A stretch of 64,000 bases of DNA from an uncultured Lachnospiraceae bacterium (GCA_910579685.1 CAJTVN010000005.1:1-64000), one strand, 5' to 3'; numbered from the stretch's first letter, positions 25,575 through 34,069 are shown. Program-made: numbers and translations. Notes: a model not told the origin generated them from the sequence alone.

Positions 25575-26372
25575 ATGGCATTATTTGAAATGGAAATTTA
25601 TTCGCAGTGTCTGACACGCATGACCGAGCTGTATGTGATCCTGCCTGATCCCGGAAAGGGAAAGAAAAACGCCCGGGGGAAATATCCGGTGCTGTGGATG
25701 CTTCATGGAGCCACGGACGACTATACGGTCTGGCAGCGGCAAACTTCTCTGGAAAGGTATGTGAACAAGGCGGGGATCGCAGCTGTCCTGCCCAGTGCGG
25801 ATATCAGTTTTTATACCAACACGGACGGTGGCAGATATTTTGACTATGTGGCCGAGGAGCTGCCACGGATCGTGGGCAGGATGTTTCCCATCTCCAATGA
25901 GCGTGAGGACAATTTTATCGCAGGTATGAGTATGGGCGGCTTCGGAACCATGAAAATCGGGTTTACTCTGCCTGAACGGTATGCGGCCATGGGCATCTTC
26001 TCATCCGCCAGCTTTATCGACCTGATGCCGACCATGGAACCCGGTGCGGATCCCAGGCATCCTCTGTACCTGATCAGGGAGCTGGTCTTCGGGGAATGGG
26101 ATCTTTCCAAGGTGCACGGCACGGAGCATGATATGGTCTATCTGGCAAAGAAGGCTTCCGAGAGCGGAAAGCCGCTTCCCAAGGTGTTTGGGTGCTGTGG
26201 TACGTGCGACGGGACGATTTCCACGGAGAGGGAGATGTTTGAGTGGATGAAAAAGCTTGACAATCCTTACGACTGCGTGTTTATGGAGAGTTGCGGGCTT
26301 CATGACTTTGACTTCTGGGATCAGTGGCTTCCAGTATTTATGCAGTGGCTTCCGATACGGTGCGGTTCATAA
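25575..26372 (+). CDS. Esterase-D-like alpha/beta hydrolase (second of tandem pair)
   Basis: A 265-residue paralogue of the upstream esterase with the same layout: LHGATDDYTVWQR oxyanion region, nucleophile S119 in GMSMGGFGTM, H243 in SCGLHDFDFWDQW. The two proteins differ widely outside these motifs, so the duplication is old and the substrates may differ. Its ribosome site (AGGAGGT) lies within the end of the first gene, so they are coupled. No signal peptide. Confidence 0.88.
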   Translation: MALFEMEIYSQCLTRMTELYVILPDPGKGKKNARGKYPVLWMLHGATDDYTVWQRQTSLERYVNKAGIAAVLPSADISFYTNTDGGRYFDYVAEELPRIVGRMFPISNEREDNFIAGMSMGGFGTMKIGFTLPERYAAMGIFSSASFIDLMPTMEPGADPRHPLYLIRELVFGEWDLSKVHGTEHDMVYLAKKASESGKPLPKVFGCCGTCDGTISTEREMFEWMKKLDNPYDCVFMESCGLHDFDFWDQWLPVFMQWLPIRCGS

Positions 26373-26379
26373 AATAGGC

Positions 26380-26421
26380 AGAGTGGGGCTGTTGCGCTCA
26401 TTGAGCGTTCAGCCCCACTCT
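26380..26421 (+). terminator. Hairpin terminator after the esterases
   Basis: AGAGTGGGGCTG and CAGCCCCACTCT (26380-26391 and 26410-26421) form a perfect 12-base stem enclosing a second small stem (GCTC/GAGC). The T-run is weak, but the stem is GC-rich and sits between two transcription units. Confidence 0.6.
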
Positions 26422-26497
26422 GGACTGATCATATGCAAAAGTAAAAAAATCAGTTTAAAAAGTACAAGATAAATAACGAGTCAAAGGATGTGCACAG

Positions 26498-27871
26498 ATG
26501 AAAACCTCCCAAAAACCGGCTAATGATTATACGGATGGAAACATTCCCAAACAGCTGATTCTATTCGCCCTGCCCTTTATGGCATCCAATGCAATGCAGG
26601 TGCTGTATTCTCTCGTGGATATGCTTATCGTCGGGCGCTTTGTGGGGAGCTTTGGCCTGTCGGCTGTCTCTATTGCCAGCCAGGTATTTACCTTTGCCAC
26701 CATGCTCAGTATGGGATTTTCCACAGGCGGACAGGTATATATTGCCCAGCTAATGGGCGCAGATAAAAAGGAACATATTTCCTTTACAATAGGCACCATG
26801 TTTTCCGTCCTTATCATTCTTGGTGTTTCCATAAGCACCTTGATTCTCCTGTTCAAAGATGGAATATTGGGCTTGTTAAACACACCAGCAGAATCTTATT
26901 CCATGGCCCAAAATTACCTGATCGTGTGTGCCGTGGGGCTTATCTTTTCTTTTGGGTATAACATGGTATCTGCAATTTTCAGGGGCATGGGCGATTCGAG
27001 ACATCCGTTTTGGTTTATCCTGCTGGCCTCTGTGATTAATCTGCTGCTGGATCTGCTCTTCACAGGATTATTTCGGTGGGGTGTCACCGGGACGGCGCTT
27101 GCGACGATTATCGGACAGGCTGTGTCCTTTTTCTGTTCCACTATTTTCTTTTATAAAAATAGAGCGGATTTTTATCTTAACTTTGAGCTGTCAAATTTTA
27201 AAATTCGTCCGCAAATTTTGGTTCCGCTGACAAAGCTGGCCGTACCATTTGCCATCTCTAGCTGTGCGATCAATGTATCCATGCTTTTTGTGAACAGTAT
27301 GGTTAATTCGCTCGGCGTGTATGCTTCCGCCGTGTTCGGCGTGGGATGCAAGCTGGATGATATTGTGAACAAGTTCTCCCAGGGGATCATGCTCGCCTTA
27401 TCCCCGTTCGTCGGGCAGAATATTGCGGCAGGAAAAACCGAACGCGTGAAAAAGGGGGTATTATGGAGCTGGTTTTACTGTGGGGCCTTCTATGCGGTAT
27501 TTACCGTGATCTATATCATTTACAGCAGGCAGATGTTTGGATTGTTTACGGATGACAGAAATGTGGTTGAACAGGCTCCCGTATTTGTATCCGCCATTAT
27601 ATGGGGATTTCCCGCAATGGCAGTCTTGAGAGGAAGCGGAGGCATGGTTCAGGGGATCGGCAATGCCAAAATGAGTATGATCCTGGGGATTCTGGACGGT
27701 TTTCTGTTCCGTATCCTCTTAAGCTATCTGTTCGGTATCGTGATGCACATGCAGCTCTACGGATTTGTCCTGGGCTATGGACTGGCCTGTTATGCCCATG
27801 CGATTCCGTCTACCATCTATTTTCTTTCCGGAAAATGGAAGAAAAGGAAAAGTCTTGTGGAAGATATATGA
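26498..27871 (+). CDS. MATE-family multidrug/metabolite exporter
   Basis: A 457-residue polytopic protein with 12 predicted spans and two MatE repeats (LILFALPFMASNAMQVLYSLVDMLIVGRF at the start; LVPLTKLAVPFAISSCAINV beginning the second half). It uses a sodium or proton gradient to export cationic drugs or metabolites. The AT-richer codon use and the hairpin on its left separate it from the sugar operon. Start at ATG 26498; the ribosome site is weak (AAAGGATG). Confidence 0.92.
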   Translation: MKTSQKPANDYTDGNIPKQLILFALPFMASNAMQVLYSLVDMLIVGRFVGSFGLSAVSIASQVFTFATMLSMGFSTGGQVYIAQLMGADKKEHISFTIGTMFSVLIILGVSISTLILLFKDGILGLLNTPAESYSMAQNYLIVCAVGLIFSFGYNMVSAIFRGMGDSRHPFWFILLASVINLLLDLLFTGLFRWGVTGTALATIIGQAVSFFCSTIFFYKNRADFYLNFELSNFKIRPQILVPLTKLAVPFAISSCAINVSMLFVNSMVNSLGVYASAVFGVGCKLDDIVNKFSQGIMLALSPFVGQNIAAGKTERVKKGVLWSWFYCGAFYAVFTVIYIIYSRQMFGLFTDDRNVVEQAPVFVSAIIWGFPAMAVLRGSGGMVQGIGNAKMSMILGILDGFLFRILLSYLFGIVMHMQLYGFVLGYGLACYAHAIPSTIYFLSGKWKKRKSLVEDI

Positions 27872-27920
27872 TCGCAGGTCTGCTTTATGAAGATTATAGA
27901 AAATCAGGAGGGATTTACTT

Positions 27921-28121
27921 GTGAAAAAAGATTATCCAATGAGCCCGAGAGAGATAAAAAATGCCGAAACGGCCTACCGGGCCGCCGCATCCAGAATGGT
28001 ACTGCTTGAAAATCACAATCGCATTCTTCCCATAAAAAAATGCGGCGCCCTGTTTATCAATCAGTCGGGCCGATACCATATCCATATTTATGACGCATAC
28101 CAATTTTATCCACCATCCTGA
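27921..28121 (+). pseudogene. 5' remnant of a domain-inverted GH3 glycosidase gene
   Basis: GGAGGG lies 8 bases before a GTG start, and the first 50 residues (MKKDYPMSPREIKNAETAYR, then AAASRMVLLENHNRILPIKK) match the beginning of GH3 enzymes whose alpha/beta sandwich domain comes first. Similarity fades after about residue 50, and the frame stops at 66 residues instead of the roughly 700-800 expected. No further GH3 parts follow on this strand, so this looks like a truncated remnant; a 9-base inverted repeat (28106-28141) marks the break. A small expressed peptide cannot be excluded. Confidence 0.55.
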
Positions 28122-28141
28122 AACTCACAGAAGGTGGATAA
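28106..28141. terminator. Inverted repeat at the break point
   Basis: TTATCCACC (28106-28114) and GGTGGATAA (28133-28141) form a perfect 9-base stem with an 18-base loop. It spans the end of the GH3 remnant and precedes the convergent GH88 stop, so it may act as a shared terminator; no strong T-run is present. Confidence 0.4.
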
Positions 28142-28153
28142 GGCGGAAATGTC

Positions 28154-29293
28154 CTACCAGATAAACAGCTCCCTGCCCACAAGCTTCATCAGCGCCTCCA
28201 GGAAGTAGTAATCCCCGTAGATGATGGAGAACTCGTGCTTCTTGTCGTGATAGGCGGCCGTGCACTTGGTCAGCAGGTTATCCTCGTCCTCGTTCCAGTT
28301 AAAGCTCTTTTCGGTGAGGGCCGTGAGCATCTTGAGGGCGGAGTTCAGGTAAAGGCCGCTCTGTCTGCCCTCGGTGAGCTTTGCCAGCTCAATCAGGCCG
28401 CAGGCCGCGATGGCCGCCGCCGTGGAATCCTCCCAGGTCACATCAACGGGCTGCCGGAAATCCACGGGGATCAGACCGCTCTGCGGGATGTTTGCCATAA
28501 AGTAGTTGGCGATCCGCTGTGCGGTTTCCAGATAGGAGGCGTCCTTTGTGTGCAGATAGCTCAGTGTGAAGCCGTAGAGCCCCCAGCTCTGTCCTCTGGT
28601 CCATGAGGATCCAACCCCATAGCCCTGTCCGCCGAAGCTTTCGATCATGCCGCCGTTTATGGGATCAAAGGAGACGATGTGGTTGACGGAGCCGTCCCCT
28701 CTCACAAAGCAGTCTCTGGCCGTGTCGGCATGGCTTGTGGCAATCTGCGTAAACCGGGGATCCTTAAGCTCCTCGCTTGCCCAGTAGAGCAGAGGCAGGT
28801 TCATCATGCAGTCGATGATGGCCCAGCCTGTGCGGTCATTTTCCTGATCCCAGTTGTTCCATGCCCGGATAAAGCGCCCGGCGCTGTTGTAGCGTCCCGC
28901 CAGATTGCTGGCCGCCAGAAGGCCCCGGTTGCGGGAAGCCTTATTTCCGGTCATGCGGTAATTGGCGACCGCTGTGGGAAGCCATTTAAAGCCGTTGTCG
29001 TGATCCAGCTTATCATAATCCATCAGATCCGCATCCAGCTTTTTCTCGTTGTTCTCGGCAATTTCCTTATAGAATTCCTTTCCGGTGAGGGCGTACATCT
29101 GCCACATCATGCCGCCCCAGAAACCGTTGGTCCACCAGCCGATTTTATCTCCGCCGGACCAGTCGTCATGAATTCCGTTCACGGTGGTGTAGGGGATTTT
29201 ATCTTTTGACCTTTCGCTGACCTTTTCCAGTTTGTGCGAAACCCTTTCCAGAGTTTCCTGCGCCCATTTCGTCTGCTGTTCGTTTAACTGCAT
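28154..29293 (-). CDS. GH88 unsaturated glucuronyl/rhamnogalacturonyl hydrolase
   Basis: A 379-residue enzyme of the GH88/GH105-like (alpha/alpha)6 barrel type, which hydrates the 4,5-unsaturated uronate end left by polysaccharide lyases. Seen motifs: GIHDDWSGGDKIGWWTNGFW (about 41-60), WTRGQSWGLYGFTLSYL and the VTWEDSTAAAIAACGLIEL segment, with candidate catalytic Asp residues in each. The start at 29293 follows AAAGGAG by 8 bases; longer in-frame starts lie in the upstream GH3. It has no signal peptide, so it works on imported unsaturated oligosaccharides. It follows the GH3 gene by 28 bases in one operon. Confidence 0.9.
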   Translation of the reverse strand: MQLNEQQTKWAQETLERVSHKLEKVSERSKDKIPYTTVNGIHDDWSGGDKIGWWTNGFWGGMMWQMYALTGKEFYKEIAENNEKKLDADLMDYDKLDHDNGFKWLPTAVANYRMTGNKASRNRGLLAASNLAGRYNSAGRFIRAWNNWDQENDRTGWAIIDCMMNLPLLYWASEELKDPRFTQIATSHADTARDCFVRGDGSVNHIVSFDPINGGMIESFGGQGYGVGSSWTRGQSWGLYGFTLSYLHTKDASYLETAQRIANYFMANIPQSGLIPVDFRQPVDVTWEDSTAAAIAACGLIELAKLTEGRQSGLYLNSALKMLTALTEKSFNWNEDEDNLLTKCTAAYHDKKHEFSIIYGDYYFLEALMKLVGRELFIW

Positions 29294-29321
29294 GATAGTT
29301 CTCCTTTCATTTTGCATCGCT

Positions 29322-31529
29322 TTAATTGTCCAAAAGGGTAAATCCGGCCTGGTTCTGTGTCCGGCTGTCGTCACCCACAAAGACGGTAAAGCTTCCCGGC
29401 TCCGCCCGGTATTCCATGTGGATGTCATGGAATTTTAACATTTCTTCGGTGATGGCAAAGCGGACTTCCCTCTCTTCCCCGGGCTCCAGCCAGAGCTTTT
29501 CAAAGCCCCGAAGCTCACGCACAGGCCGCACCACACTTCCCGCATCATCCCGGATATAGAGCTGGACAGTTTCCGCACCCCGGCGCTTTCCGGTGTTCTT
29601 TACGGTGACGGAAGCGGTAAGCGTCCTTCCCTGCGTCAGCGTATTGCCGTCGAGCCGCACGGGGGAGATGGTGAAGGAGGTGTAGGACAGCCCGTAGCCG
29701 AAGGGGTATAAAGGCTCGTTGGGAATGTCCAGGTACCGGGAGAGGAAGCGGTTTTCCGGCTGGGTATCATCCAGCTGGCGGCCGGTCTTAAACTCATTAT
29801 AAAAAACAGGCACCTGCCCCACGCAGTAAGGGAAGCTCATGGGAAGCTTTCCGCTGGGAGAGGTCTTACCGTAGAGCACCTCCGTGATGGCATTTCCGCC
29901 CTCGGTTCCCGGCATCCATACCACCAGTATGGCCTTTGCCAGCGATTTGATCTCACGGATGTCAAGGGGACGGCCGTTAAAGAGAACCACCACAAGATTT
30001 TTGTTGACCCTCGCCACCTCTCGGAGCAGCTTTTTCTGGCATTCCGGGATGGTGATATCGCCCCGGCTTGCGGCTTCTCCGGACTGCGCCGCGTGCTCGC
30101 CGATACACAGCACCACCGTGTCCGCCCGAAGGGCGGTGTCAACCGCCTCCCCTAATAGCTCGTCCAAATCGGTCTGGGTTTTGGCATTCTGGTAAAGCCC
30201 GCTCATTCCCATGATAGAGGTCTGGGAGTCCAGGACGCTGCAGCCGGAGGCAAAGAGAGCGTTGGCACCGTAAGAAGTGACCCCTTCTCTTATGGTGACG
30301 GTATCCGCAGGGTTCGCAAAGATGCTCCATGCGCCGAGCATGGATGTCTCATCTACATAGGGACCGATAAAGGCTGTCTTTTCTTCCCCTTTCAGAGGAA
30401 GGATTCCGTTGTTCTCCAGAAGCACGAAGGTTTCCTTTGCGGCGTTTTTGGCCTTTTCCCGGTGTTCCGGACACAGGATCAGTCTCTTTTCCGCTTCCTC
30501 GTCCGCATCCTTGTAAGGATTTTCAAAGAGCCCAAGCCGGTTTTTCAGCTCCAGAACCCGCAGCACCGACGTATCCAGCAGAGCTTCCGAAAGCTCGCCG
30601 CTCTCGATCAGCGCCTTGAGATGATTGGAATAGCAGGTGGTCATCATGTCGATATCCGTGCCGGCCTCCAAAGCCAATTTTGCGGCTTCCCTGCGGTCCG
30701 CTGCCATACCGTGATTCATGATCTCCTCGATAGCGGCCCAGTCGGAGATCAGCGCTCCGTCAAAGCCCATCTCTTCCCGGAGAACCTGCCGAAGCAGCCA
30801 CCTGTTGGCGGAGGAGGGGATTCGGTTCAAGGTGTTGAAGGAGGTCATGGCCATCAGGGCTCCGGCCTTCACGGCAGCCGCATAGGCGGGCAGATAATCA
30901 TCCCGGAGAGTCCTCTCCGAGAGCTCTGCGTTGTTGTAGTCCCGGCCTGCGGTGGGTGCGCCGTAGCCTGCAAAGTGCTTGACGCAGGCTCCTATTTTTC
31001 CGGGCTGCTTTGGGTCGTCGCCCTGGTAGCCTCTGACGAGAGCCTCCGCATAACGGCTGTTTAAATAGGTGTCCTCGCCGGTGGATTCCATGACCCGGCC
31101 CCATCTGGCGTCTTTCACCAGGTCAGCCATGGGGGAGAAGGTGACCTGGATACCTGAGGCCGAGGCTTCCCTTGCGGCTACTTCCGCACCTGTTTTTGCC
31201 AGCTCGGGGTTAAAGGCCGCACCCTGTGCCAGGGGAATGGGAAAGACGGTTCTGTAGCCGTTGATAATGTCCGCCATAAATACCAGAGGAATATGGTGGG
31301 GATGGTTCTCCATATGTTCCTTCTGGATCTTTTTGACCTTTGCCGCACCTATGATTCCCAGGACGGTTCCGGTCTCCCGGATGGTTTTTTCCGTAAAGCC
31401 CTGCTGGGAAGCCGGGCCTGTGGCATTGCCGTCCTCCTCGTAAAACATGCTGTTTCCCTGAAACAGCTGATTGATTTTCTCTTCTAAGGACATTTCCCCA
31501 AGAAGCTCCAAAAGCCTGCTGTGTTCCAT
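29322..31529 (-). CDS. GH3 family beta-glycosidase
   Basis: A 735-residue glycoside hydrolase family 3 enzyme in standard order: TIM-barrel domain (1-330) with nucleophile D263 in GALISDWAAIEEI and substrate-binding KHFAGYG, alpha/beta sandwich (about 360-580, FVLLENNGILPLKGEEKTAF), and fibronectin-III-like end (640-735). The domain order is the reverse of that in the remnant at 27.9 kb, so they are not simple copies. GGAGGT precedes the start. It has no signal peptide and would release glucose or xylose from short oligosaccharides in the cytosol. It leads the GH3-GH88 operon on the minus strand. Confidence 0.94.
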   Translation of the reverse strand: MEHSRLLELLGEMSLEEKINQLFQGNSMFYEEDGNATGPASQQGFTEKTIRETGTVLGIIGAAKVKKIQKEHMENHPHHIPLVFMADIINGYRTVFPIPLAQGAAFNPELAKTGAEVAAREASASGIQVTFSPMADLVKDARWGRVMESTGEDTYLNSRYAEALVRGYQGDDPKQPGKIGACVKHFAGYGAPTAGRDYNNAELSERTLRDDYLPAYAAAVKAGALMAMTSFNTLNRIPSSANRWLLRQVLREEMGFDGALISDWAAIEEIMNHGMAADRREAAKLALEAGTDIDMMTTCYSNHLKALIESGELSEALLDTSVLRVLELKNRLGLFENPYKDADEEAEKRLILCPEHREKAKNAAKETFVLLENNGILPLKGEEKTAFIGPYVDETSMLGAWSIFANPADTVTIREGVTSYGANALFASGCSVLDSQTSIMGMSGLYQNAKTQTDLDELLGEAVDTALRADTVVLCIGEHAAQSGEAASRGDITIPECQKKLLREVARVNKNLVVVLFNGRPLDIREIKSLAKAILVVWMPGTEGGNAITEVLYGKTSPSGKLPMSFPYCVGQVPVFYNEFKTGRQLDDTQPENRFLSRYLDIPNEPLYPFGYGLSYTSFTISPVRLDGNTLTQGRTLTASVTVKNTGKRRGAETVQLYIRDDAGSVVRPVRELRGFEKLWLEPGEEREVRFAITEEMLKFHDIHMEYRAEPGSFTVFVGDDSRTQNQAGFTLLDN

Positions 31530-31635
31530 GATCTTACCTCCGATTTTCCGAATTCCCGGACTTATATTTTTTAATAAGCTTATAATGACCTGGCGGGGGT
31601 GTCAAGAAGCTGTTTGCGGACAATAAAAAAGAGGA

Positions 31636-31664
31636 TTGAAACCGAACATAAGTTCTGCTATAAT
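31636..31664 (+). promoter_or_regulatory. Sigma-A promoter of the Y-family polymerase gene
   Basis: TTGAAA (31636-31641), 17-base spacer, TATAAT (31659-31664). A LexA-like box fills the spacer. Confidence 0.75.
31643..31656 (+). promoter_or_regulatory. LexA/DinR box
   Basis: CGAACATAAGTTCT matches the Gram-positive LexA (DinR) consensus CGAACATATGTTCG at 12 of 14 positions and lies between the -35 and -10 elements, where LexA binding would block polymerase. The downstream translesion polymerase gene is a classic SOS target. Confidence 0.8.
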
Positions 31665-31715
31665 GGTATCAAAAAGCATGGACGGATAAGGGAAACATTA
31701 TGGAGGCGTGGGAAA

Positions 31716-33245
31716 ATGGGAGATAAGGAACGTGAATTTATTGCGATTGATCTGAAGTCCTTTTATGCCTCCGTGGAGGCGGTGGAGAGGGGCCTTGACC
31801 CGCTTTCCGTGAATCTGGTGGTGGCTGATACGAGCCGCACCGAGAAGACCATCTGCCTTGCCGTATCTCCGTCCCTGAAGGCTTACGGGATTCCGGGGCG
31901 CGCCAGACTGTTCGAGGTGGTTCAGCGGGTAGGAGAGGTGAATGCCGAACGCAGAGCGAAAGCGCCGGGATGCGGCTTTACAGGTTCTTCCTGTGACGCA
32001 AAGGAATTGCAGGAGCATCCGGAGCTGTCCGTATCCTATATTGCGGCCACGCCGAGGATGTCTCTGTATATCAGATACAGCACGGACATCTACAGGATTT
32101 ATCTGAAATATGTGGCTCCCGAGGATATCCATATCTATTCCATAGACGAGGTCTTTATGGATGTGACGGATTATCTCGGCGCATACCGCCTGACGGCCCG
32201 TGAGCTTGCAAAGAGGATGATACAGGAGGTGCTGGAATTAACGGGTATCACTGCCACGGCCGGAATCGGATCGAATCTTTATCTGTGCAAGGTTGCAATG
32301 GATATTGTGGCAAAGCATGTTACCCCGGATGAGGACGGGGTGCGGATCGCGCAGCTGGATGAGACCGCCTACCGCAGAATGCTGTGGAGCCACAGGCCTC
32401 TCACGGATTTCTGGCGTATCGGGAGGGGGTATGCCAGGAGGCTGGAGGAGAACGGGCTGATGACTATGGGAGATGTGGCCAGGTGCTCCCTGGGAAAAGA
32501 GGCGGATTACTACAACGAGGATCTGCTCTACCGGCTGTTTGGCGTCAACGCCGAGCTGCTCATTGACCATGCCTGGGGCTGGGAGAGCTGCACGATTGCG
32601 GATGTGAAGGCCTACAGGCCGGATTCCAGCAGCTTTAGTTCCGGACAGGTGCTTAGGGAGCCCTACGGCTTTGAGAAGGGAAGGCTGATCGTGCGAGAGA
32701 TGACGGATCTTCTTGCGCTGGATCTGGTGGATAAGTCTTTGGTGACGGATCAGATCTCGCTTACCATAGGATATGATGTGGAGAGCCTTGCGGACCCGGA
32801 GATCCGAAGACGCTATAAAGGGCCCGTCACCACGGATCATTATGGGAGAAGGGTTCCAAAGCATGCCCATGGAACGACAAACCTGGGAGGCCATACCTCC
32901 TCCACGAGGCAGCTTCTGGATGCGGTGACCGGGCTGTACGACAGAATCGTAGACAAAAATCTTTTGATCCGTAGGGTCTGTGTGAATGTCGATCATGTGG
33001 TGGAGGAGCGTGCAGCATCCAGGCGGGAGGTCTTTGAGCAGCTCAGTCTTTTTACGGATTATGAGGAAAGAGACAGATTAAAGGAAGCCCAGGCGGCGGA
33101 GCTTAGGCGGGAGAGAAAGATACAGGAGACCATGCTGGAAATCAAAAAGCGGTATGGGAAAAACGCCATACTGAGAGGGATGAATCTGGAGGATGGAGCC
33201 ATGACAGTGGAGAGAAACCGCCAGATCGGCGGCCATAGGGCGTGA
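31716..33245 (+). CDS. Y-family DNA polymerase (UmuC/UvrX-like)
   Basis: A 509-residue translesion polymerase. Palm-domain metal ligands are D12 in FIAIDLKSFYASVEAVERG and D144/E145 in IYSIDEVFMDVTD. The thumb's helix-hairpin-helix region (TDFWRIGRGYARRLEENGLM) and a little-finger domain (about 300-430, SSSFSSGQVLREPY) follow. The length and extended C-terminus fit the UmuC/YqjW branch found in Firmicutes rather than short DinB. ATG 31716 follows GGAGG; longer in-frame starts lie across the promoter. The LexA-like box makes SOS control likely. A YolD-like gene follows, as is usual for this branch. Confidence 0.93.
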   Translation: MGDKEREFIAIDLKSFYASVEAVERGLDPLSVNLVVADTSRTEKTICLAVSPSLKAYGIPGRARLFEVVQRVGEVNAERRAKAPGCGFTGSSCDAKELQEHPELSVSYIAATPRMSLYIRYSTDIYRIYLKYVAPEDIHIYSIDEVFMDVTDYLGAYRLTARELAKRMIQEVLELTGITATAGIGSNLYLCKVAMDIVAKHVTPDEDGVRIAQLDETAYRRMLWSHRPLTDFWRIGRGYARRLEENGLMTMGDVARCSLGKEADYYNEDLLYRLFGVNAELLIDHAWGWESCTIADVKAYRPDSSSFSSGQVLREPYGFEKGRLIVREMTDLLALDLVDKSLVTDQISLTIGYDVESLADPEIRRRYKGPVTTDHYGRRVPKHAHGTTNLGGHTSSTRQLLDAVTGLYDRIVDKNLLIRRVCVNVDHVVEERAASRREVFEQLSLFTDYEERDRLKEAQAAELRRERKIQETMLEIKKRYGKNAILRGMNLEDGAMTVERNRQIGGHRA

Positions 33246-33262
33246 GCGGAAAGGAGCGGGTG

Positions 33263-33508
33263 ATGGAAGCTTGTGAATGCGGCGGCTCTGAAGAAGAGAG
33301 TGCTATACGTAAGAAGCGGGGCGCAGAGGGAGACGGACATCGTTATGATGATATTATAGGCCTTCCCCGCCATGTTTCCCAGACAAGGCCTCAGATGCCC
33401 AGATCCGTCCGGGCAGCGCAGTTTGCGCCCTTTGCGGCGCTTGCCGGATTTGAGGAGGCTGTTCGGGAGGCGGAGGAGGCTTTTGCGAGAAGCCAGTCCC
33501 AGGCGTAA
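33263..33508 (+). CDS. YolD-like small protein
   Basis: An 81-residue soluble protein. The core YDDIIGLPRHVSQTRPQMPR followed by RAAQFAPFAALAGFEEAVRE matches YolD-like proteins encoded next to UmuC/UvrX polymerases; the RAAQFAPFAAL motif is the most conserved part. Its role is thought to be an accessory of the polymerase. The start at 33263 follows AAGGAG by 6 bases; an alternative GTG at 33242 overlaps the polymerase stop by 4 bases. It shares the SOS promoter. Confidence 0.82.
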   Translation: MEACECGGSEEESAIRKKRGAEGDGHRYDDIIGLPRHVSQTRPQMPRSVRAAQFAPFAALAGFEEAVREAEEAFARSQSQA

Positions 33509-33516
33509 ACCTTGGA

Positions 33517-33545
33517 TTGGAAAAATCAAAAGGACATGGTATAAT
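33517..33545 (+). promoter_or_regulatory. Sigma-A promoter of the CD3324 leader transcript
   Basis: TTGGAA (33517-33522), 17-base spacer, TATAAT (33540-33545), pointing into the structured leader. Confidence 0.65.
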
Positions 33546-33584
33546 ATAAAATAATGCGGAAAGCAGACCGGAGGGAGTGATTTT

Positions 33585-33680
33585 ATGGGAATGAGCAGCG
33601 TATGCGGTCAAGGCTTACTCCATGCAGAGCCTGTGGTAAGTGACCTTTGCATGGAGTGTTACGGTATACCGGGGAACTAG
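33585..33680 (+). CDS. Possible 31-residue leader peptide
   Basis: A short frame starts at ATG 33585 behind GGAGGG (33570-33575, spacing 9) and ends with TAG 33678-33680. The peptide begins MGMSSVCGQGLLHAEP and carries three cysteines (7, 22 and 25) and no membrane span. It overlaps both left arms of two interlocked inverted repeats, so its translation could change RNA folding before the CD3324-type gene. No family was recognised. The frame could be chance, but promoter, ribosome site and stop are all well placed. Confidence 0.4.
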   Translation: MGMSSVCGQGLLHAEPVVSDLCMECYGIPGN

Positions 33681-33701
33681 TCACTTACAGAAACCGCAGG
33701 C
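33617..33701 (+). promoter_or_regulatory. Interlocked inverted repeats in a leader
   Basis: ACTCCATGCA (33617-33626) pairs perfectly with TGCATGGAGT (33648-33657). GTAAGTGAC (33636-33644) pairs with GTCACTTAC (33680-33688), extended by GCCTGTGG (33629-33636) with CCGCAGGC (33694-33701). The stems interleave, so they form a pseudoknot or two exclusive folds. This is a candidate regulatory RNA ahead of the small gene at 33740. Confidence 0.45.
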
Positions 33702-33739
33702 TTTGTCTCTTGGAGATCATAAGTAAGGAGGAAGCCTGT

Positions 33740-34003
33740 ATGAAATATGTAAATGCCAGGGCGCTTCTTCCCAAAGAGCTGGTCAGTGAGCTTCAGGAAT
33801 ATATCCAGGGCGGATATCTCTATATTCCTGCTGTTCAGGAGCAGAAAAAGTGCTGGGGAGAATTATCCGGCTATCGGGAGGAGCTGCGCCAGAGAAATCA
33901 GAGGATCATGGAGGAGTACCGGGGAGGCCGGGCGGTGGAAGCGATTGCTGAGAAATACTGCCTTTCCGTTCACACGATCCGGAAAATAGTATATTATAGT
34001 TGA
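33740..34003 (+). CDS. CD3324-family small DNA-binding-like protein
   Basis: An 87-residue protein that starts MKYVNARALLPKELVSELQE and has YIQGGYLYIPAVQEQKKCWG, the mark of the CD3324 family. The C-terminal half (IMEEYRGGRAVEAIAEKYCL then SVHTIRKIVY) forms a clear helix-turn-helix. It is probably a small transcription factor. GTAAGGAGG lies before ATG 33740. It sits upstream of the ABC exporter array, separated by a hairpin and a second promoter, and may regulate it. Confidence 0.82.
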   Translation: MKYVNARALLPKELVSELQEYIQGGYLYIPAVQEQKKCWGELSGYREELRQRNQRIMEEYRGGRAVEAIAEKYCLSVHTIRKIVYYS

Positions 34004-34028
34004 CGAGTTTTACTGTGGAATTTACAGG

Positions 34029-34069
34029 GAGCCGGCGTATTGTGGTCAATAATCGCAATGTGCCGGCTC
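34029..34069 (+). terminator. Long hairpin after the CD3324-type gene
   Basis: GAGCCGGC (34029-34036) pairs with GCCGGCTC (34062-34069), with an inner ATTGTG/CGCAAT stem. It is followed by TTGGTGT, so termination may be incomplete. Confidence 0.5.
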
